Shown: positions 1-7,990 of the stretch, piece after piece | Layout: the number at the start of each line of letters is the position of its first letter | Numbering within the stretch: the first letter of the stretch is position 1 | NCBI RefSeq assembly: GCF_004216955.1 | Contig: NZ_SGXL01000001.1 | Span: 1,359,034 to 1,423,033 of the forward strand | DNA length: 64,000 bases | Direction: 5' to 3' | DNA from: Fictibacillus sp. BK138 | Lineage (GTDB): Bacteria; Bacillota; Bacilli; Bacillales; Fictibacillaceae | Notes under the pieces: generated by a model | What the model saw: the letters and a program-made list of their open reading frames with translations, nothing else | What the model was told of the DNA's origin: nothing | Database searches by the model: none | Program-made: the position numbers and the translations under genes

Positions 1-2
1 CG

Positions 3-107
3 GTAAAAAACACCATAAATTTTTTGATGAGGCAAAACCAAAAAATCTATCCGTTAACCCTTGAAACTTATAATGGGCTAATGGACGAAACTCAAGTTAA
101 AAAATAG
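3..107 (+). CDS. yqeK: YqeK C-terminus (partial), HD-domain phosphohydrolase
   Basis: Only the last 34 codons are inside the window; the gene begins upstream. The readable tail contains KIYPLTLETYN, which resembles the C-terminal end of YqeK proteins, and it ends in TAG just before the rsfS ribosome binding site. YqeK is an HD-domain protein known as a diadenosine tetraphosphate hydrolase that sits directly upstream of rsfS and yqeM in bacilli. The assignment rests mainly on this position plus the short tail, since the catalytic HD residues are outside the window. Confidence 0.7.
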   Translation, partial: VKNTINFLMRQNQKIYPLTLETYNGLMDETQVKK

Positions 108-121
108 GAGGAGTGCATTTG

Positions 122-490
122 ATGAATGTTAAAGATCTTATGGAATTAGTTGTTAAAACAGCAGATGATAAAAGAGCGGAAAACATTGCTGTTTTAGACA
201 TGGAAGGAATTTCTTTAGTTGCGGATTATTTCGTAATCTGCCATGGTAATTCGGAAAAACAAGTACAGGCAATATCAAAAGAACTAAAAGATGTAGCTCT
301 AGAAAACAATATTCAACTGCGAAGGATGGAAGGGTATGACCATGCACGCTGGGTATTGATTGATCTTGGAAATGTAGTCGTACATGTTTTTCACCGCGAT
401 GACCGCAGCTATTATAATCTAGAGAAATTATGGGGAGATGCAAATTCTGTGGATGTTGATGCTATTCTTGCACCCCAAGAAAACATGTAA
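122..490 (+). CDS. rsfS: Ribosomal silencing factor RsfS
   Basis: RsfS (YqeL, Iojap family) binds ribosomal protein L14 and blocks subunit joining when nutrients are short. The protein has the family signatures VADYFVICHGNS near residue 35, RRMEGYDHARWVLIDLG in the middle and HVFHRDDRSYYNLEKLWGD near the end, at the normal length of about 120 residues. An AGGAGG at 106-111 precedes both a TTG at 119 and this ATG at 122; the ATG gives MNVKDLMELVVK, which aligns best with the usual N-terminus. A GTG at 113 overlaps the SD and is unlikely. The stop overlaps the yqeM start (TAATG), so the two are translationally coupled. Confidence 0.93.
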   Translation: MNVKDLMELVVKTADDKRAENIAVLDMEGISLVADYFVICHGNSEKQVQAISKELKDVALENNIQLRRMEGYDHARWVLIDLGNVVVHVFHRDDRSYYNLEKLWGDANSVDVDAILAPQENM

Positions 491-1233
491 TGAGTTATCA
501 GCAGTTCGCTTATCTTTATGATGAATTAATGGCAGATGCACCATATTCAAAATGGCTGTCATTTATTAAAAGTGCTGTATTTGCTTATCACCCGAATACC
601 ATCCGGTTATTAGATGTAGGCTGCGGAACCGGTTCAATGCCAATATTGCTTGCCAAAGAAGGATTTGAAGTGACTGGTGTTGATCTCTCTTCTGATATGC
701 TTATGGTCGCAAAAGAAAAAGCGGATAAAGGTAATGTTGCACTTTCACTTTTTCAGCAGGACATGAGGGAACTAGAAGGATTGGGAGCATATGATTGCGT
801 GACAATTTTATGCGATTCCCTTAACTATATTTTAACGGAAGAAGACGTAAAACGAACCTTTCTTTCAGCATGGAATCATTTAGAACCAAATGGTCTATTT
901 ATTTTTGATGTTCATTCCTTACATAAGATCAATGATATATTTATTGGCAGTACTTTCGGCAGTAATGATGAAGCACTCTCATACATCTGGCAATGTTATC
1001 AAGGTGAATACGAGAACAGTGTCGAGCACGATCTATCTTTTTTTATATTAACTAATAATGATAATTATGAACGATACGATGAATTACACATTCAAAGAAC
1101 GTTTTCAGCAGAAGACTATTCTAAATGGCTTAATGAATGTCAATTTGAAGTTTTAAGTATAACAGCAGATTTTGAAAATCATAAACCATTAGAACAAAGT
1201 GAGAGAATATTGTTTATTGCTAAGAAATCTTAA
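490..1233 (+). CDS. yqeM: SAM-dependent methyltransferase YqeM
   Basis: A class I (Rossmann-fold) methyltransferase of 247 residues. The SAM-binding motif I LDVGCGTGSMPI lies near residue 41, followed by the acidic VDLSSDM motif II and the CDSLNY post-motif typical of YqeM. The substrate is not established for this family. The start overlaps the rsfS stop by one base and the gene ends just before a strong terminator, so it closes the yqeK-rsfS-yqeM operon. The next genes downstream are accessory, which makes this the left border of the inserted block. Confidence 0.88.
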   Translation: MSYQQFAYLYDELMADAPYSKWLSFIKSAVFAYHPNTIRLLDVGCGTGSMPILLAKEGFEVTGVDLSSDMLMVAKEKADKGNVALSLFQQDMRELEGLGAYDCVTILCDSLNYILTEEDVKRTFLSAWNHLEPNGLFIFDVHSLHKINDIFIGSTFGSNDEALSYIWQCYQGEYENSVEHDLSFFILTNNDNYERYDELHIQRTFSAEDYSKWLNECQFEVLSITADFENHKPLEQSERILFIAKKS

Positions 1234-1256
1234 AGACAGCTATATGCTGTCTTTTT
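1232..1256 (+). terminator. Rho-independent terminator after yqeM
   Basis: An 8-bp stem AAGACAGC/GCTGTCTT with a 5-nt loop is followed by a T run. It overlaps the yqeM stop codon and closes the conserved operon. Confidence 0.85.
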
Positions 1257-1338
1257 CCATATGAGAAAATATTCATTGTACGGTACAATAATATACAACT
1301 AAAAGCACTTAGGTTTTCAAGGAACGAGGTACAAGATC

Positions 1339-2703
1339 ATGTTGAATAATGACCCATTATTAAAACATAATATTTTAGAGACGATTATTGACAGTGCTTA
1401 CGAATGGATTGTTGTTGTAGATCATGAAGGTATCGTTCAATACATGAACAAGACCTATTGTGAGTTTTTAGGTGAAAATCCGGAAGAAGTTATCGGTAAG
1501 CATGTAACAAATGTGATCGAGAATACAAGGATGCATAAAGCGGTGCTTCAAGGGAAAGTTGAAATTGCTGATTTGCAGTTCATCAGGGGTAATTACATGA
1601 TTGCCAACCGAGTTCCTATATTTCATGAAGGAAAAGTAATCGGTGCAGTAGGTACTGTCATCTTCAGAGATACAGAACAATGGAAGAAAATGAATTCCCA
1701 TATAAAAGCCCTTTTGCATGAACTTGATTTTTACAAAAAAGAATGGCATGAAATAAATGGAGCAACTTATACCCTCAATGATTTTATAGGGATTTCTAAT
1801 GAGGTTGACAGTATTAAAGAGCGTGTAAAAACGATAGCAAGTGGTGATCTGTCAGTCTTAATCCGCGGTGAAAGCGGCACAGGAAAAGAATTGTTGGCCC
1901 ATAGCATCCATCAGTTGAGTGAAAGAAGCGCTAAGCCATTTATAAAAATAAATTGCGGGGCGGTACCAGAACACTTATTTGAATCTGAGCTTTTCGGTTA
2001 TTCTGAAGGTGCATTTACCGGGGCAAAAAGAGGCGGGAAACCAGGAAAGTTTCAGATGGCTGACGGAGGCACATTATTTTTAGATGAAATCGGGGATCTT
2101 CCTCAAAATATGCAAATTAAACTTCTTCGTGTACTACAAGAAAAAGAGGTAGAGCCTGTTGGTTCATTAAACTCCCAAAAAGTAAATGTCAGGGTAATCG
2201 CTGCAACTAACCGGCCCCTAGAGCAGCTTATAGATAATAACAAATTTCGAGAAGATCTGTTTTACCGGATCAATGTTTTACAAATTCAAATTCCGCCGCT
2301 TCGTGAGAGAAAAGAAGATATATGGCCCTTAGCCGAAAGTTTCATTCAGTCAATCTGCAAGGAAACGGGGAAAAGGATTATAAAAATTGATGATGATGTT
2401 AAAGAAGCTTTTCTTCAATACACTTGGCCAGGAAATACGAGAGAGCTGAAAAATTTTGTTGAGGCTGCCATTCAGCTTACACAAAGTGACCAAATTTCTC
2501 TTAACGCTTTTCCAGACTTTCTTCGAGATAAATTAGGAGTTCAGGGAACTAAAAAATCATTAAAAGATTATGTTCATGAAACAGAGAAAAAAGTAATTTC
2601 ATCTTATTTAAAAAAGATGGACGGGGACATTAAGGCAGTAGCTAATGCTCTTGGTATCGGAAAAACAAATTTGTACGATAAAATAAAAAAATATAAAATA
2701 TGA
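1339..2703 (+). CDS. Sigma-54 enhancer-binding transcriptional activator (PAS-AAA+-Fis)
   Basis: A 454-residue bacterial enhancer-binding protein. A PAS-type sensor covers roughly residues 8-115 (EWIVVVDHEGIVQYMNK). The AAA+ sigma-54 interaction domain covers about 150-385, with Walker A GESGTGKE at 177-184, the sigma-54-contacting GAFTGA loop at 224-229, Walker B TLFLDEIG and the arginine-finger region FREDLFYRINVLQIQIPPLRER. A Fis-type helix-turn-helix ends the protein (DIKAVANALGIGKTNLYDKIKKY). There is no response-regulator receiver domain, so the PAS domain, not phosphorylation, probably senses the signal. It lies directly upstream of a sigma-54 promoter and a permease/dehydrogenase pair, which are its likely targets. 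Functional analogues are the HbcR-type 3-hydroxybutyrate regulators of pseudomonads; that link is inferred from context. Confidence 0.9.
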   Translation: MLNNDPLLKHNILETIIDSAYEWIVVVDHEGIVQYMNKTYCEFLGENPEEVIGKHVTNVIENTRMHKAVLQGKVEIADLQFIRGNYMIANRVPIFHEGKVIGAVGTVIFRDTEQWKKMNSHIKALLHELDFYKKEWHEINGATYTLNDFIGISNEVDSIKERVKTIASGDLSVLIRGESGTGKELLAHSIHQLSERSAKPFIKINCGAVPEHLFESELFGYSEGAFTGAKRGGKPGKFQMADGGTLFLDEIGDLPQNMQIKLLRVLQEKEVEPVGSLNSQKVNVRVIAATNRPLEQLIDNNKFREDLFYRINVLQIQIPPLRERKEDIWPLAESFIQSICKETGKRIIKIDDDVKEAFLQYTWPGNTRELKNFVEAAIQLTQSDQISLNAFPDFLRDKLGVQGTKKSLKDYVHETEKKVISSYLKKMDGDIKAVANALGIGKTNLYDKIKKYKI

Positions 2704-2718
2704 TTCGAAATTTCTTTA

Positions 2719-2734
2719 TTCCGAAAATCCGGAA
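2719..2734. promoter_or_regulatory. Upstream activator site 1, TTCCG-N6-CGGAA
   Basis: A palindrome TTCCG-N6-CGGAA lies about 175 bp upstream of the sigma-54 promoter -12 element. The same half-sites recur at 2740 and 2838. It is the probable binding site of the adjacent enhancer-binding protein; the symmetry is seen, the binding is inferred. Confidence 0.7.
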
Positions 2735-2739
2735 AACCA

Positions 2740-2755
2740 TTCCGTTTTTTCGGAA
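2740..2755. promoter_or_regulatory. Upstream activator site 2, TTCCG-N6-CGGAA
   Basis: The second palindrome has the same half-sites and a T6 spacer. Its centre is 21 bp (two helical turns) from site 1, so both sites present the same DNA face, as expected for cooperative binding of activator dimers. Confidence 0.7.
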
Positions 2756-2837
2756 TTGTTCATTTTGTTAACTTTTGACTCCTTGTATGGAAAAAAAGTT
2801 AAAAAAAATAGTAAAGAATCATATTCCTATTTATTTT

Positions 2838-2853
2838 TTCCGATTTCCCGGAA
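2838..2853. promoter_or_regulatory. Upstream site 3, TTCCG-N6-CGGAA
   Basis: The third palindrome has identical half-sites. Its centre is about 62 bp upstream of the -12 GC and 98 bp downstream of site 2. It may be a promoter-proximal enhancer or an autoregulatory site. Confidence 0.62.
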
Positions 2854-2892
2854 AAAATAGGAGGCGAATCCCTTCAAACTGCCGGTTTATAA

Positions 2893-2909
2893 TTGGCACA
2901 GAACTTGCA
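2893..2909 (+). promoter_or_regulatory. Sigma-54 (-24/-12) promoter
   Basis: TTGGCACAGAACTTGCA matches the sigma-54 consensus TGGCACN5TTGCW. The invariant GG (2895-2896) and GC (2907-2908) are separated by exactly 10 bp. It lies about 120 bp upstream of the permease gene and downstream of three activator palindromes, so it should drive the permease-dehydrogenase operon with sigma-L and the enhancer-binding protein. Confidence 0.88.
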
Positions 2910-2958
2910 ATAGAACTAATGGGAGTATATAAGTAGAAAGGAGATTACTTGTTTAAAA

Positions 2959-2972
2959 TGTAAGCGCTTTTA
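2959..2972. promoter_or_regulatory. Putative CcpA cre site
   Basis: TGTAAGCGCTTTTA matches the cre consensus TGWNANCGNTNWCA at all but the C near the end. It sits about 40 bp downstream of the expected sigma-54 start site, where CcpA could act as a roadblock. This would place ketone-body use under carbon catabolite repression. Confidence 0.6.
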
Positions 2973-3011
2973 AAATTTAAGAACTTTTATTTTAGAAATG
3001 GGGGAAGAAAA

Positions 3012-4406
3012 TTGGACATTATTATAATTTTATTATCATTATTTTTCTTGATGTTTGTAGCTTATCGTGGTTTTAGTGTCATCTTATTCGCTCCGATTGC
3101 TGCCTTGTTTGCTGTTTTACTTACAGAGCCGGCCCATGTACTGCCGTTTTTCTCGGGTGTATTTATGGAGAAAATGGTCGGTTTTATTAAGTTATACTTT
3201 CCGGTCTTCTTGCTGGGAGCAATATTTGGTAAAGTTGTTGAGATGTCTGGGTTTGCCAAATCAATTACTCAGTTTGTAATCAAACTAATCGGACCATCTC
3301 GTGCCATGCTGGCAATTGTACTTGTCGGAGCTATTCTTACTTACGGCGGTGTATCACTTTTCGTTGTGGCATTTGCACTTTATCCATTTGCAGCCGAACT
3401 ATTTAAGCTTGCAGATATACCAAAGAGGCTTATTCCTGGAACAATCGCCCTTGGTGCCTTTACATTTACGATGGATGCTTTTCCTGGAAGCCCGCAGATT
3501 CAAAATATTATTCCGACATCATTCTTTGGAACAACGACGTGGGCTGCACCTTGGTTAGGTTTTATCGGCGGTTTGTTCGTTTTTGCCCTTGGGATGATTT
3601 ACTTAGAATGGAGAAGAAGGCAAGCAGCAGCTAAAGGTGAAGGTTATGGTACTGGCCATAGCAATGAACCTGAAAAACTCGAATCTGAGAAGCTTCCAAA
3701 TGCTTTTATCGCGATCTTACCGCTTATATTAGTAGGTGTTTTTAATAAGTGGTTTACGGTTCTTATTCCCAAATATTATGGCAAGACATTTGATTTCTCA
3801 GCAATTGGGATGAAAAATGTTCCGGAGATCCAAATTCCAGCACTTGCAGCGGTATGGGCTGTTGAAGGAGCTCTAGTCATTGGGATTATTACTGTATTGC
3901 TATTCTCTTTTAAAAGAATCAAAAGCAACATTAATAAAGGAATCAATTTATCCATAGGCGGTGCATTGCTCGCTACTCTTAACACAGCATCGGAATATGG
4001 ATTTGGTGGTGTAATTGCAGCACTTCCAGGTTTTGCGGGTGTAAATAATGCGATGTCAAATACGATCAAAGATCCATTAGTTAACGAAGCTGTTACAACC
4101 ACTACGTTAGCAGGTATTACAGGTTCAGCTTCAGGCGGTATGAGTATTGCGCTTGCCACGATGAGTGAAACCTATATCGAACAAGCAAATAAACTTGGAA
4201 TTGATACAGAAGTTCTTCACCGTGTTGCTTCCATGGCGAGTGGGGGCATGGACACATTGCCTCACAATGGAGCAGTAATTACACTTTTAGCGGTAACTGG
4301 TTTAACTCATAAGCAGGCTTATATCGACATCTTTGCAATGACTCTTATTAAAACAGCAGCTGTATTTGTTATCATCGGACTGTACTATATGTTCGGGATT
4401 GTATAA
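3012..4406 (+). CDS. GntP-family permease, probable 3-hydroxybutyrate (or other carboxylate) transporter
   Basis: A 464-residue, strongly hydrophobic membrane protein with about 12 predicted transmembrane stretches. It shows GntP/GntT family features: an early LLSLFFLMFVAYRG helix, GGVSLFVVAFALYPFA, the DAFPGSPQIQNIIPT motif and the C-terminal MASGGMDTLPHNGAVITLL motif. The start is TTG at 3012 behind GGGGGAAG. The next gene, 27 bp downstream, is a 3-hydroxybutyrate dehydrogenase. B. subtilis keeps a similar pair (yxjC and yxjF) around scoA-scoB, and pseudomonads pair such a permease with bdhA. The substrate is inferred from this context; gluconate is less likely because no gluconate kinase is present. 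Confidence 0.85.
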   Translation: MDIIIILLSLFFLMFVAYRGFSVILFAPIAALFAVLLTEPAHVLPFFSGVFMEKMVGFIKLYFPVFLLGAIFGKVVEMSGFAKSITQFVIKLIGPSRAMLAIVLVGAILTYGGVSLFVVAFALYPFAAELFKLADIPKRLIPGTIALGAFTFTMDAFPGSPQIQNIIPTSFFGTTTWAAPWLGFIGGLFVFALGMIYLEWRRRQAAAKGEGYGTGHSNEPEKLESEKLPNAFIAILPLILVGVFNKWFTVLIPKYYGKTFDFSAIGMKNVPEIQIPALAAVWAVEGALVIGIITVLLFSFKRIKSNINKGINLSIGGALLATLNTASEYGFGGVIAALPGFAGVNNAMSNTIKDPLVNEAVTTTTLAGITGSASGGMSIALATMSETYIEQANKLGIDTEVLHRVASMASGGMDTLPHNGAVITLLAVTGLTHKQAYIDIFAMTLIKTAAVFVIIGLYYMFGIV

Positions 4407-4433
4407 GTCATTTTAGTTAAGGGGCGGATATCT

Positions 4434-5219
4434 GTGGAATCGTTCGTACAGGATAAAGTTGTTTTTATTACTGGTGCAGCAAGCGGAATCGGACTTGAGT
4501 TAGCTAAATCATTTGCAATGAACGGAGCAAAGGTAGTAATTAGTGATCTGAATGCTGAAAAAGCAATGGCTTCTGCAGATGAACTGAAAAATAAGGGGTT
4601 TGATTCTTTAGGCTTGGGCTGCAATGTAACAGAAGAAGATAATTTGAAGGGTGCACTCGATGAAGCTCTTCAGCACTATAAACGGATTGATGTATTGATC
4701 AATAATGCTGGACTGCAATATGTATCACCGCTAGAGGAGTTTCCTACTGAAAAATTTCAGCAGCTGTTAAGTGTGATGCTTACAGCTCCTTTTATGGCAA
4801 CGAAGCATGTATTTCCAATCATGAAAAAACAAGGGTTCGGGCGTATTATTAATATGGCATCGATAAATGGACTCGTTGGCTTCGCAGGCAAAGCCGCATA
4901 CAATAGTGCTAAACACGGTGTGATCGGTTTAACGAAAGTAGCTGCTTTAGAAGGGGCTGAATACGGCATAACGGTAAATGCTGTTTGTCCTGGATATGTA
5001 GATACTCCACTTGTAAGAGGCCAGCTTGAAGATCTTGCAAAAACACGTAAAGTAGAACTTGAAAAAGTTTTAGAAGAAGTTATCTATCCTTTAGTTCCTC
5101 AGAAACGCTTATTAGATGTTCAGGAAATTGCTGATTATACGCTTTTTCTCTCAAGTGAAAAAGCGAAAGGCGTTACTGGGCAAGCGGTTGTAATTGATGG
5201 AGGCTATGTAGCTCAATAA
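4434..5219 (+). CDS. bdhA: 3-hydroxybutyrate dehydrogenase (SDR family)
   Basis: This enzyme oxidises (R)-3-hydroxybutyrate to acetoacetate with NAD. It is a 261-residue short-chain dehydrogenase with the NAD-binding TGAASGIG at residues 13-20, NNAG in the middle, and catalytic Ser143, Tyr156 and Lys160 (YNSAK). CPGYVDTPLV and the terminal VTGQAVVIDGGYVAQ are characteristic of bacterial BdhA rather than of generic SDRs. The start is GTG at 4434 behind an AGGGGCGG SD. It follows the permease in the same sigma-54-driven operon. No CoA transferase (scoAB/atoAB) lies nearby, so acetoacetate must be activated by enzymes encoded elsewhere. Confidence 0.88.
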   Translation: MESFVQDKVVFITGAASGIGLELAKSFAMNGAKVVISDLNAEKAMASADELKNKGFDSLGLGCNVTEEDNLKGALDEALQHYKRIDVLINNAGLQYVSPLEEFPTEKFQQLLSVMLTAPFMATKHVFPIMKKQGFGRIINMASINGLVGFAGKAAYNSAKHGVIGLTKVAALEGAEYGITVNAVCPGYVDTPLVRGQLEDLAKTRKVELEKVLEEVIYPLVPQKRLLDVQEIADYTLFLSSEKAKGVTGQAVVIDGGYVAQ

Positions 5220-5287
5220 AAAATACTTTTTCATTGACAAATACTATATTTGGTGTCAAAGTTAATATCACAAACCTATATATGGAG

Positions 5288-5463
5288 ATTTCAGGTGCCG
5301 GATTTTTCCGGCTTAAAAGGGAATTCGGTGGAAGACCGAAGCTGTCCCCGCAACTGTAATTGTGGACGAAATGGAACTGCCACTGTACAGATTAGCTATG
5401 AAAATGGCTGCTGTATGGGAAGGCCCAAAGTAGGATGAAGCATAAGCCAGTAGACCTGCCTGG
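5288..5463 (+). ncRNA. Cobalamin (B12) riboswitch
   Basis: The leader has the conserved cobalamin-riboswitch blocks in order: AGGTGCC, AAAAGGGAA, CGGTG-GAAGACCG, GCTGTCCCCGCAACTGT, GCCACTG, GGGAAGGC, GATGAAGC and the B12 box AAGCCAGTAGACCTGCC (5444-5460, one base off the commonest form). It binds adenosylcobalamin or a relative. It is followed by a terminator hairpin and then by nrdA-nrdB, so B12 should switch off the class I ribonucleotide reductase, consistent with a B12-dependent class II enzyme elsewhere. Confidence 0.95.
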
Positions 5464-5551
5464 ATCTCTTGTTTTCTTTTCCTCGGGGATTGGGAGAAAG
5501 AACGGTATTTGACTCAAGCAATGGTCTTGTAAGTTTTCTATACGTTCTATA

Positions 5552-5580
5552 CCCCTCTTCCTGAAGAAGAGGGGTTTTTA
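5552..5580 (+). terminator. Riboswitch-controlled intrinsic terminator
   Basis: CCCCTCTTC pairs with GAAGAGGGG around a short loop, followed by a T run. It lies about 90 nt downstream of the cobalamin aptamer and upstream of nrdA. It is the expected expression platform for transcription attenuation when B12 is bound. Confidence 0.88.
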
Positions 5581-5588
5581 TTATTGGC

Positions 5589-5723
5589 TCTTTTCTAAAA
5601 GATTGTTGCTTTTAAGTAATTTTCCTTCACTGAAAAGTTGTTTGGAGCGAAAAGCGGCGAGGGGACTCACTGCAAGCCCGAGCTTCCTGGAACGGAAATC
5701 AACTACTTACAAGAGCAACAAAG
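5589..5723 (-). repeat. Intergenic inverted-repeat element, copy A
   Basis: Read on the minus strand, this carries the family's left end GTTGCTCTTGTAAGTAGTTGAT, then TTCCGTTCCAGGAAGCTCG, a diverged and shortened core, and the right end AAAAGCAACAATCTTTTAG. It sits between the riboswitch terminator and the nrdA ribosome binding site, so it would be part of the nrdA leader RNA. Confidence 0.75.
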
Positions 5724-5767
5724 TTTACGAAAATAGTCTAATTATTATACTAAGGAGTGGATTTAAC

Positions 5768-7990
5768 ATGGAAAATACAGCAGCAAAATCTTCTCTCGGG
5801 GAATGGCTTCAAGATTGTGTTGCATCATTTCCTGAACTTCAGGGAGGACTCTTTTTAACAAGAGCTGAAGAATTAGAATTGAAAAATAACGATCGTTCTG
5901 CGCTATTCAGGCAGTTGATCATGGAGGCTTTAAATTGTTTAAGTATGGAAGAGCCGCAGTGGACTTTTGTAGCCGCACGCCTCTATTTGAAACAGCTATA
6001 TGAAGAAGTGCAATCAAATAAGGGATTTGGCGAGAAGCCATATTCTAATTTATATGGACTTATTGAGCATTTAGTTAAACTAAAAATATATAATACAGAA
6101 CTGCTCTCTTCTTATAGTGCTCAAGAAATTAAAGAAGCCGAAAGTTGTATTGTTCCTGAAAAAGACGAACTTTTTACATATATCGGGTTAAAGACACTTG
6201 CTGACAGGTATCTCGCTAAAGGATTCAACCATGAGTTATATGAACTGCCGCAAGAACGCTGGATGGTGATAGCTCTATTCTTAATGAAAGATGAAGATCG
6301 CAAACATCGGATGGAGCTTGTAAAAGAAGCATATTGGGCACTTTCAAATCAGTACATGACAGTTGCTACTCCAACTCTAGCGAATGCAGGTAAAAGTTAT
6401 GGTCAGCTTAGTTCTTGTTTCATTGATACAATCGACGATAGTCTTCGAGGTATTTTTGATTCAAATACAGATGCGGCAACTGTATCAAAAGGAGGAGGAG
6501 GACTTGGGATTTATCTTGGTAAAATCCGGTCAAGAGGTTCTGATATCAGAGGGTTTAAAGGCAACTCTTCCGGAGTGATTCCATGGATGAAACAACTGAA
6601 CAATACAGCAGTGTCTGTAGATCAGCTTGGACAAAGGCAAGGGGCAATTGCAGTTTATCTGGACGTGTGGCATAAAGATATTTTAGAGTTTTTAGATGCA
6701 AAATTAAACAATGGCGATGAAAGAATGAGAACGCACGATCTTTTTACAGGAGTCTGTATTCCGGATTTATTTATGGAAAAAGTGGAAAAGCGTGCTGACT
6801 GGTATTTATTCGACCCGCATGAAGTAAGACGTTTTAAAGGCTATTCACTTGAAGATTCTTATGATGAGCAAAAAGGAAATGGCAGTTTTAGAGAAAGATA
6901 TACGGAGTGCATAAACGATGAAAGAATATCAAAAAAGTGTGTTCCCGCAATAGAAGTAATGAAAAGAATAATGAAGTCTCAGCTTGAAACAGGCACACCA
7001 TTTATGTTCTATCGGGATACTGTTAACAGACTTAATCCCAATCCGCATAAAGGCATGGTTTATGCATCTAATCTATGTACGGAAATTATGCAGAACATGT
7101 CAGCAACTATAGTCCACTCAGAAGAAACGAAAGATGGAGAGATCCTCATTCGAAAAACTCCGGGAGACTATGTTGTCTGTAATCTATCATCTCTTTCTCT
7201 AGCAAAAGTAGTTGGAGATAATGTTTTGAAAAGAGTGGTAGATATACAAGTCAGAATGCTTGATAACGTTATTGACCTTAATTCTATAGATGTTCCACAG
7301 GCAGTTCTTACAAATAAAAAATATAGAGCTATAGGAGTTGGAACGTTTGGCTGGCATCATCTTCTCGCAAAAGAGGGGATCAAATGGGAAAGTGAAGAAG
7401 CCGTCTCCTTTGCAGACAAACTCTATGAAAAGATTAATTATTACGTTATTAGTGCGAGCAGCGATCTGGCAAAAGAAAAAGGTAAATATCCTGCTTTTGC
7501 AGGCTCGGATTGGCATTCTGGAGATTATTTTGCAAAAAGAAATTACGAAGCTGAAGAATGGTGTGATTTAAGAGAAAAAGTAAGAAGCCAAGGGGTACGG
7601 AATGGCTACCTTATTGCGGTTGCACCTAATTCATCAACCTCAATCATCGCTAATTCAACGCCAAGTGTAGATCCGATCTTTAAAAAGTTTTATTCGGAAG
7701 AAAAGAAAAATTATAAAATACCTGTAACTGCTCCAGACTTGAACGTAGAGACTGCATGGTTTTATAAATCAGCTTTTCATATTGATCAAAGATGGAGTAT
7801 TGTACAGAATGCAGCTAGACAGAGACATGTGGATCAGTCTATATCATTTAACCTTTATGTAACTCACAACATAAAAGCGAAAGAACTGCTGGACCTTCAT
7901 CTGCTTAGTTTTGAAAAAGGACTTAAAACAACGTATTACACAAGATCGACGTCAATCGAACTTGAAGGGTGTGAAAGCTGTGAAAGTTAA
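5768..7990 (+). CDS. nrdA: Class I ribonucleoside-diphosphate reductase, alpha subunit
   Basis: The catalytic subunit reduces NDPs to dNDPs. The protein has 740 residues. The redox cysteine pair is Cys217 (SSCF) and Cys471 (VVCNLS); the active-site Asn435, Cys437 and Glu439 lie in SNLCTE; the radical-transfer tyrosines are in TTYYTRS; and the C-terminal CxxC shuttle is Cys735/Cys738. The N-terminus lacks a convincing complete ATP-cone, so overall activity regulation may be missing. The start is ATG 5768 behind AAGGAG; the open frame extends 55 codons further upstream, but only through repeat DNA. The gene overlaps nrdB and lies behind a B12 riboswitch. Length and motifs fit NrdA rather than the shorter NrdE, and no nrdI is adjacent, so a class Ia-like enzyme is favoured. 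Confidence 0.92.
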   Translation: MENTAAKSSLGEWLQDCVASFPELQGGLFLTRAEELELKNNDRSALFRQLIMEALNCLSMEEPQWTFVAARLYLKQLYEEVQSNKGFGEKPYSNLYGLIEHLVKLKIYNTELLSSYSAQEIKEAESCIVPEKDELFTYIGLKTLADRYLAKGFNHELYELPQERWMVIALFLMKDEDRKHRMELVKEAYWALSNQYMTVATPTLANAGKSYGQLSSCFIDTIDDSLRGIFDSNTDAATVSKGGGGLGIYLGKIRSRGSDIRGFKGNSSGVIPWMKQLNNTAVSVDQLGQRQGAIAVYLDVWHKDILEFLDAKLNNGDERMRTHDLFTGVCIPDLFMEKVEKRADWYLFDPHEVRRFKGYSLEDSYDEQKGNGSFRERYTECINDERISKKCVPAIEVMKRIMKSQLETGTPFMFYRDTVNRLNPNPHKGMVYASNLCTEIMQNMSATIVHSEETKDGEILIRKTPGDYVVCNLSSLSLAKVVGDNVLKRVVDIQVRMLDNVIDLNSIDVPQAVLTNKKYRAIGVGTFGWHHLLAKEGIKWESEEAVSFADKLYEKINYYVISASSDLAKEKGKYPAFAGSDWHSGDYFAKRNYEAEEWCDLREKVRSQGVRNGYLIAVAPNSSTSIIANSTPSVDPIFKKFYSEEKKNYKIPVTAPDLNVETAWFYKSAFHIDQRWSIVQNAARQRHVDQSISFNLYVTHNIKAKELLDLHLLSFEKGLKTTYYTRSTSIELEGCESCES

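Noticed and set aside
5250-5438. Short open frame in the region upstream of nrdA
   Set aside because: It lies across the cobalamin aptamer, whose base pattern explains the sequence.
5603-5767. N-terminal extension of the nrdA reading frame by 55 codons
   Set aside because: It runs through repeat copy A, has no SD, and gives sequence unlike NrdA; ATG 5768 has a strong SD and a normal N-terminus.
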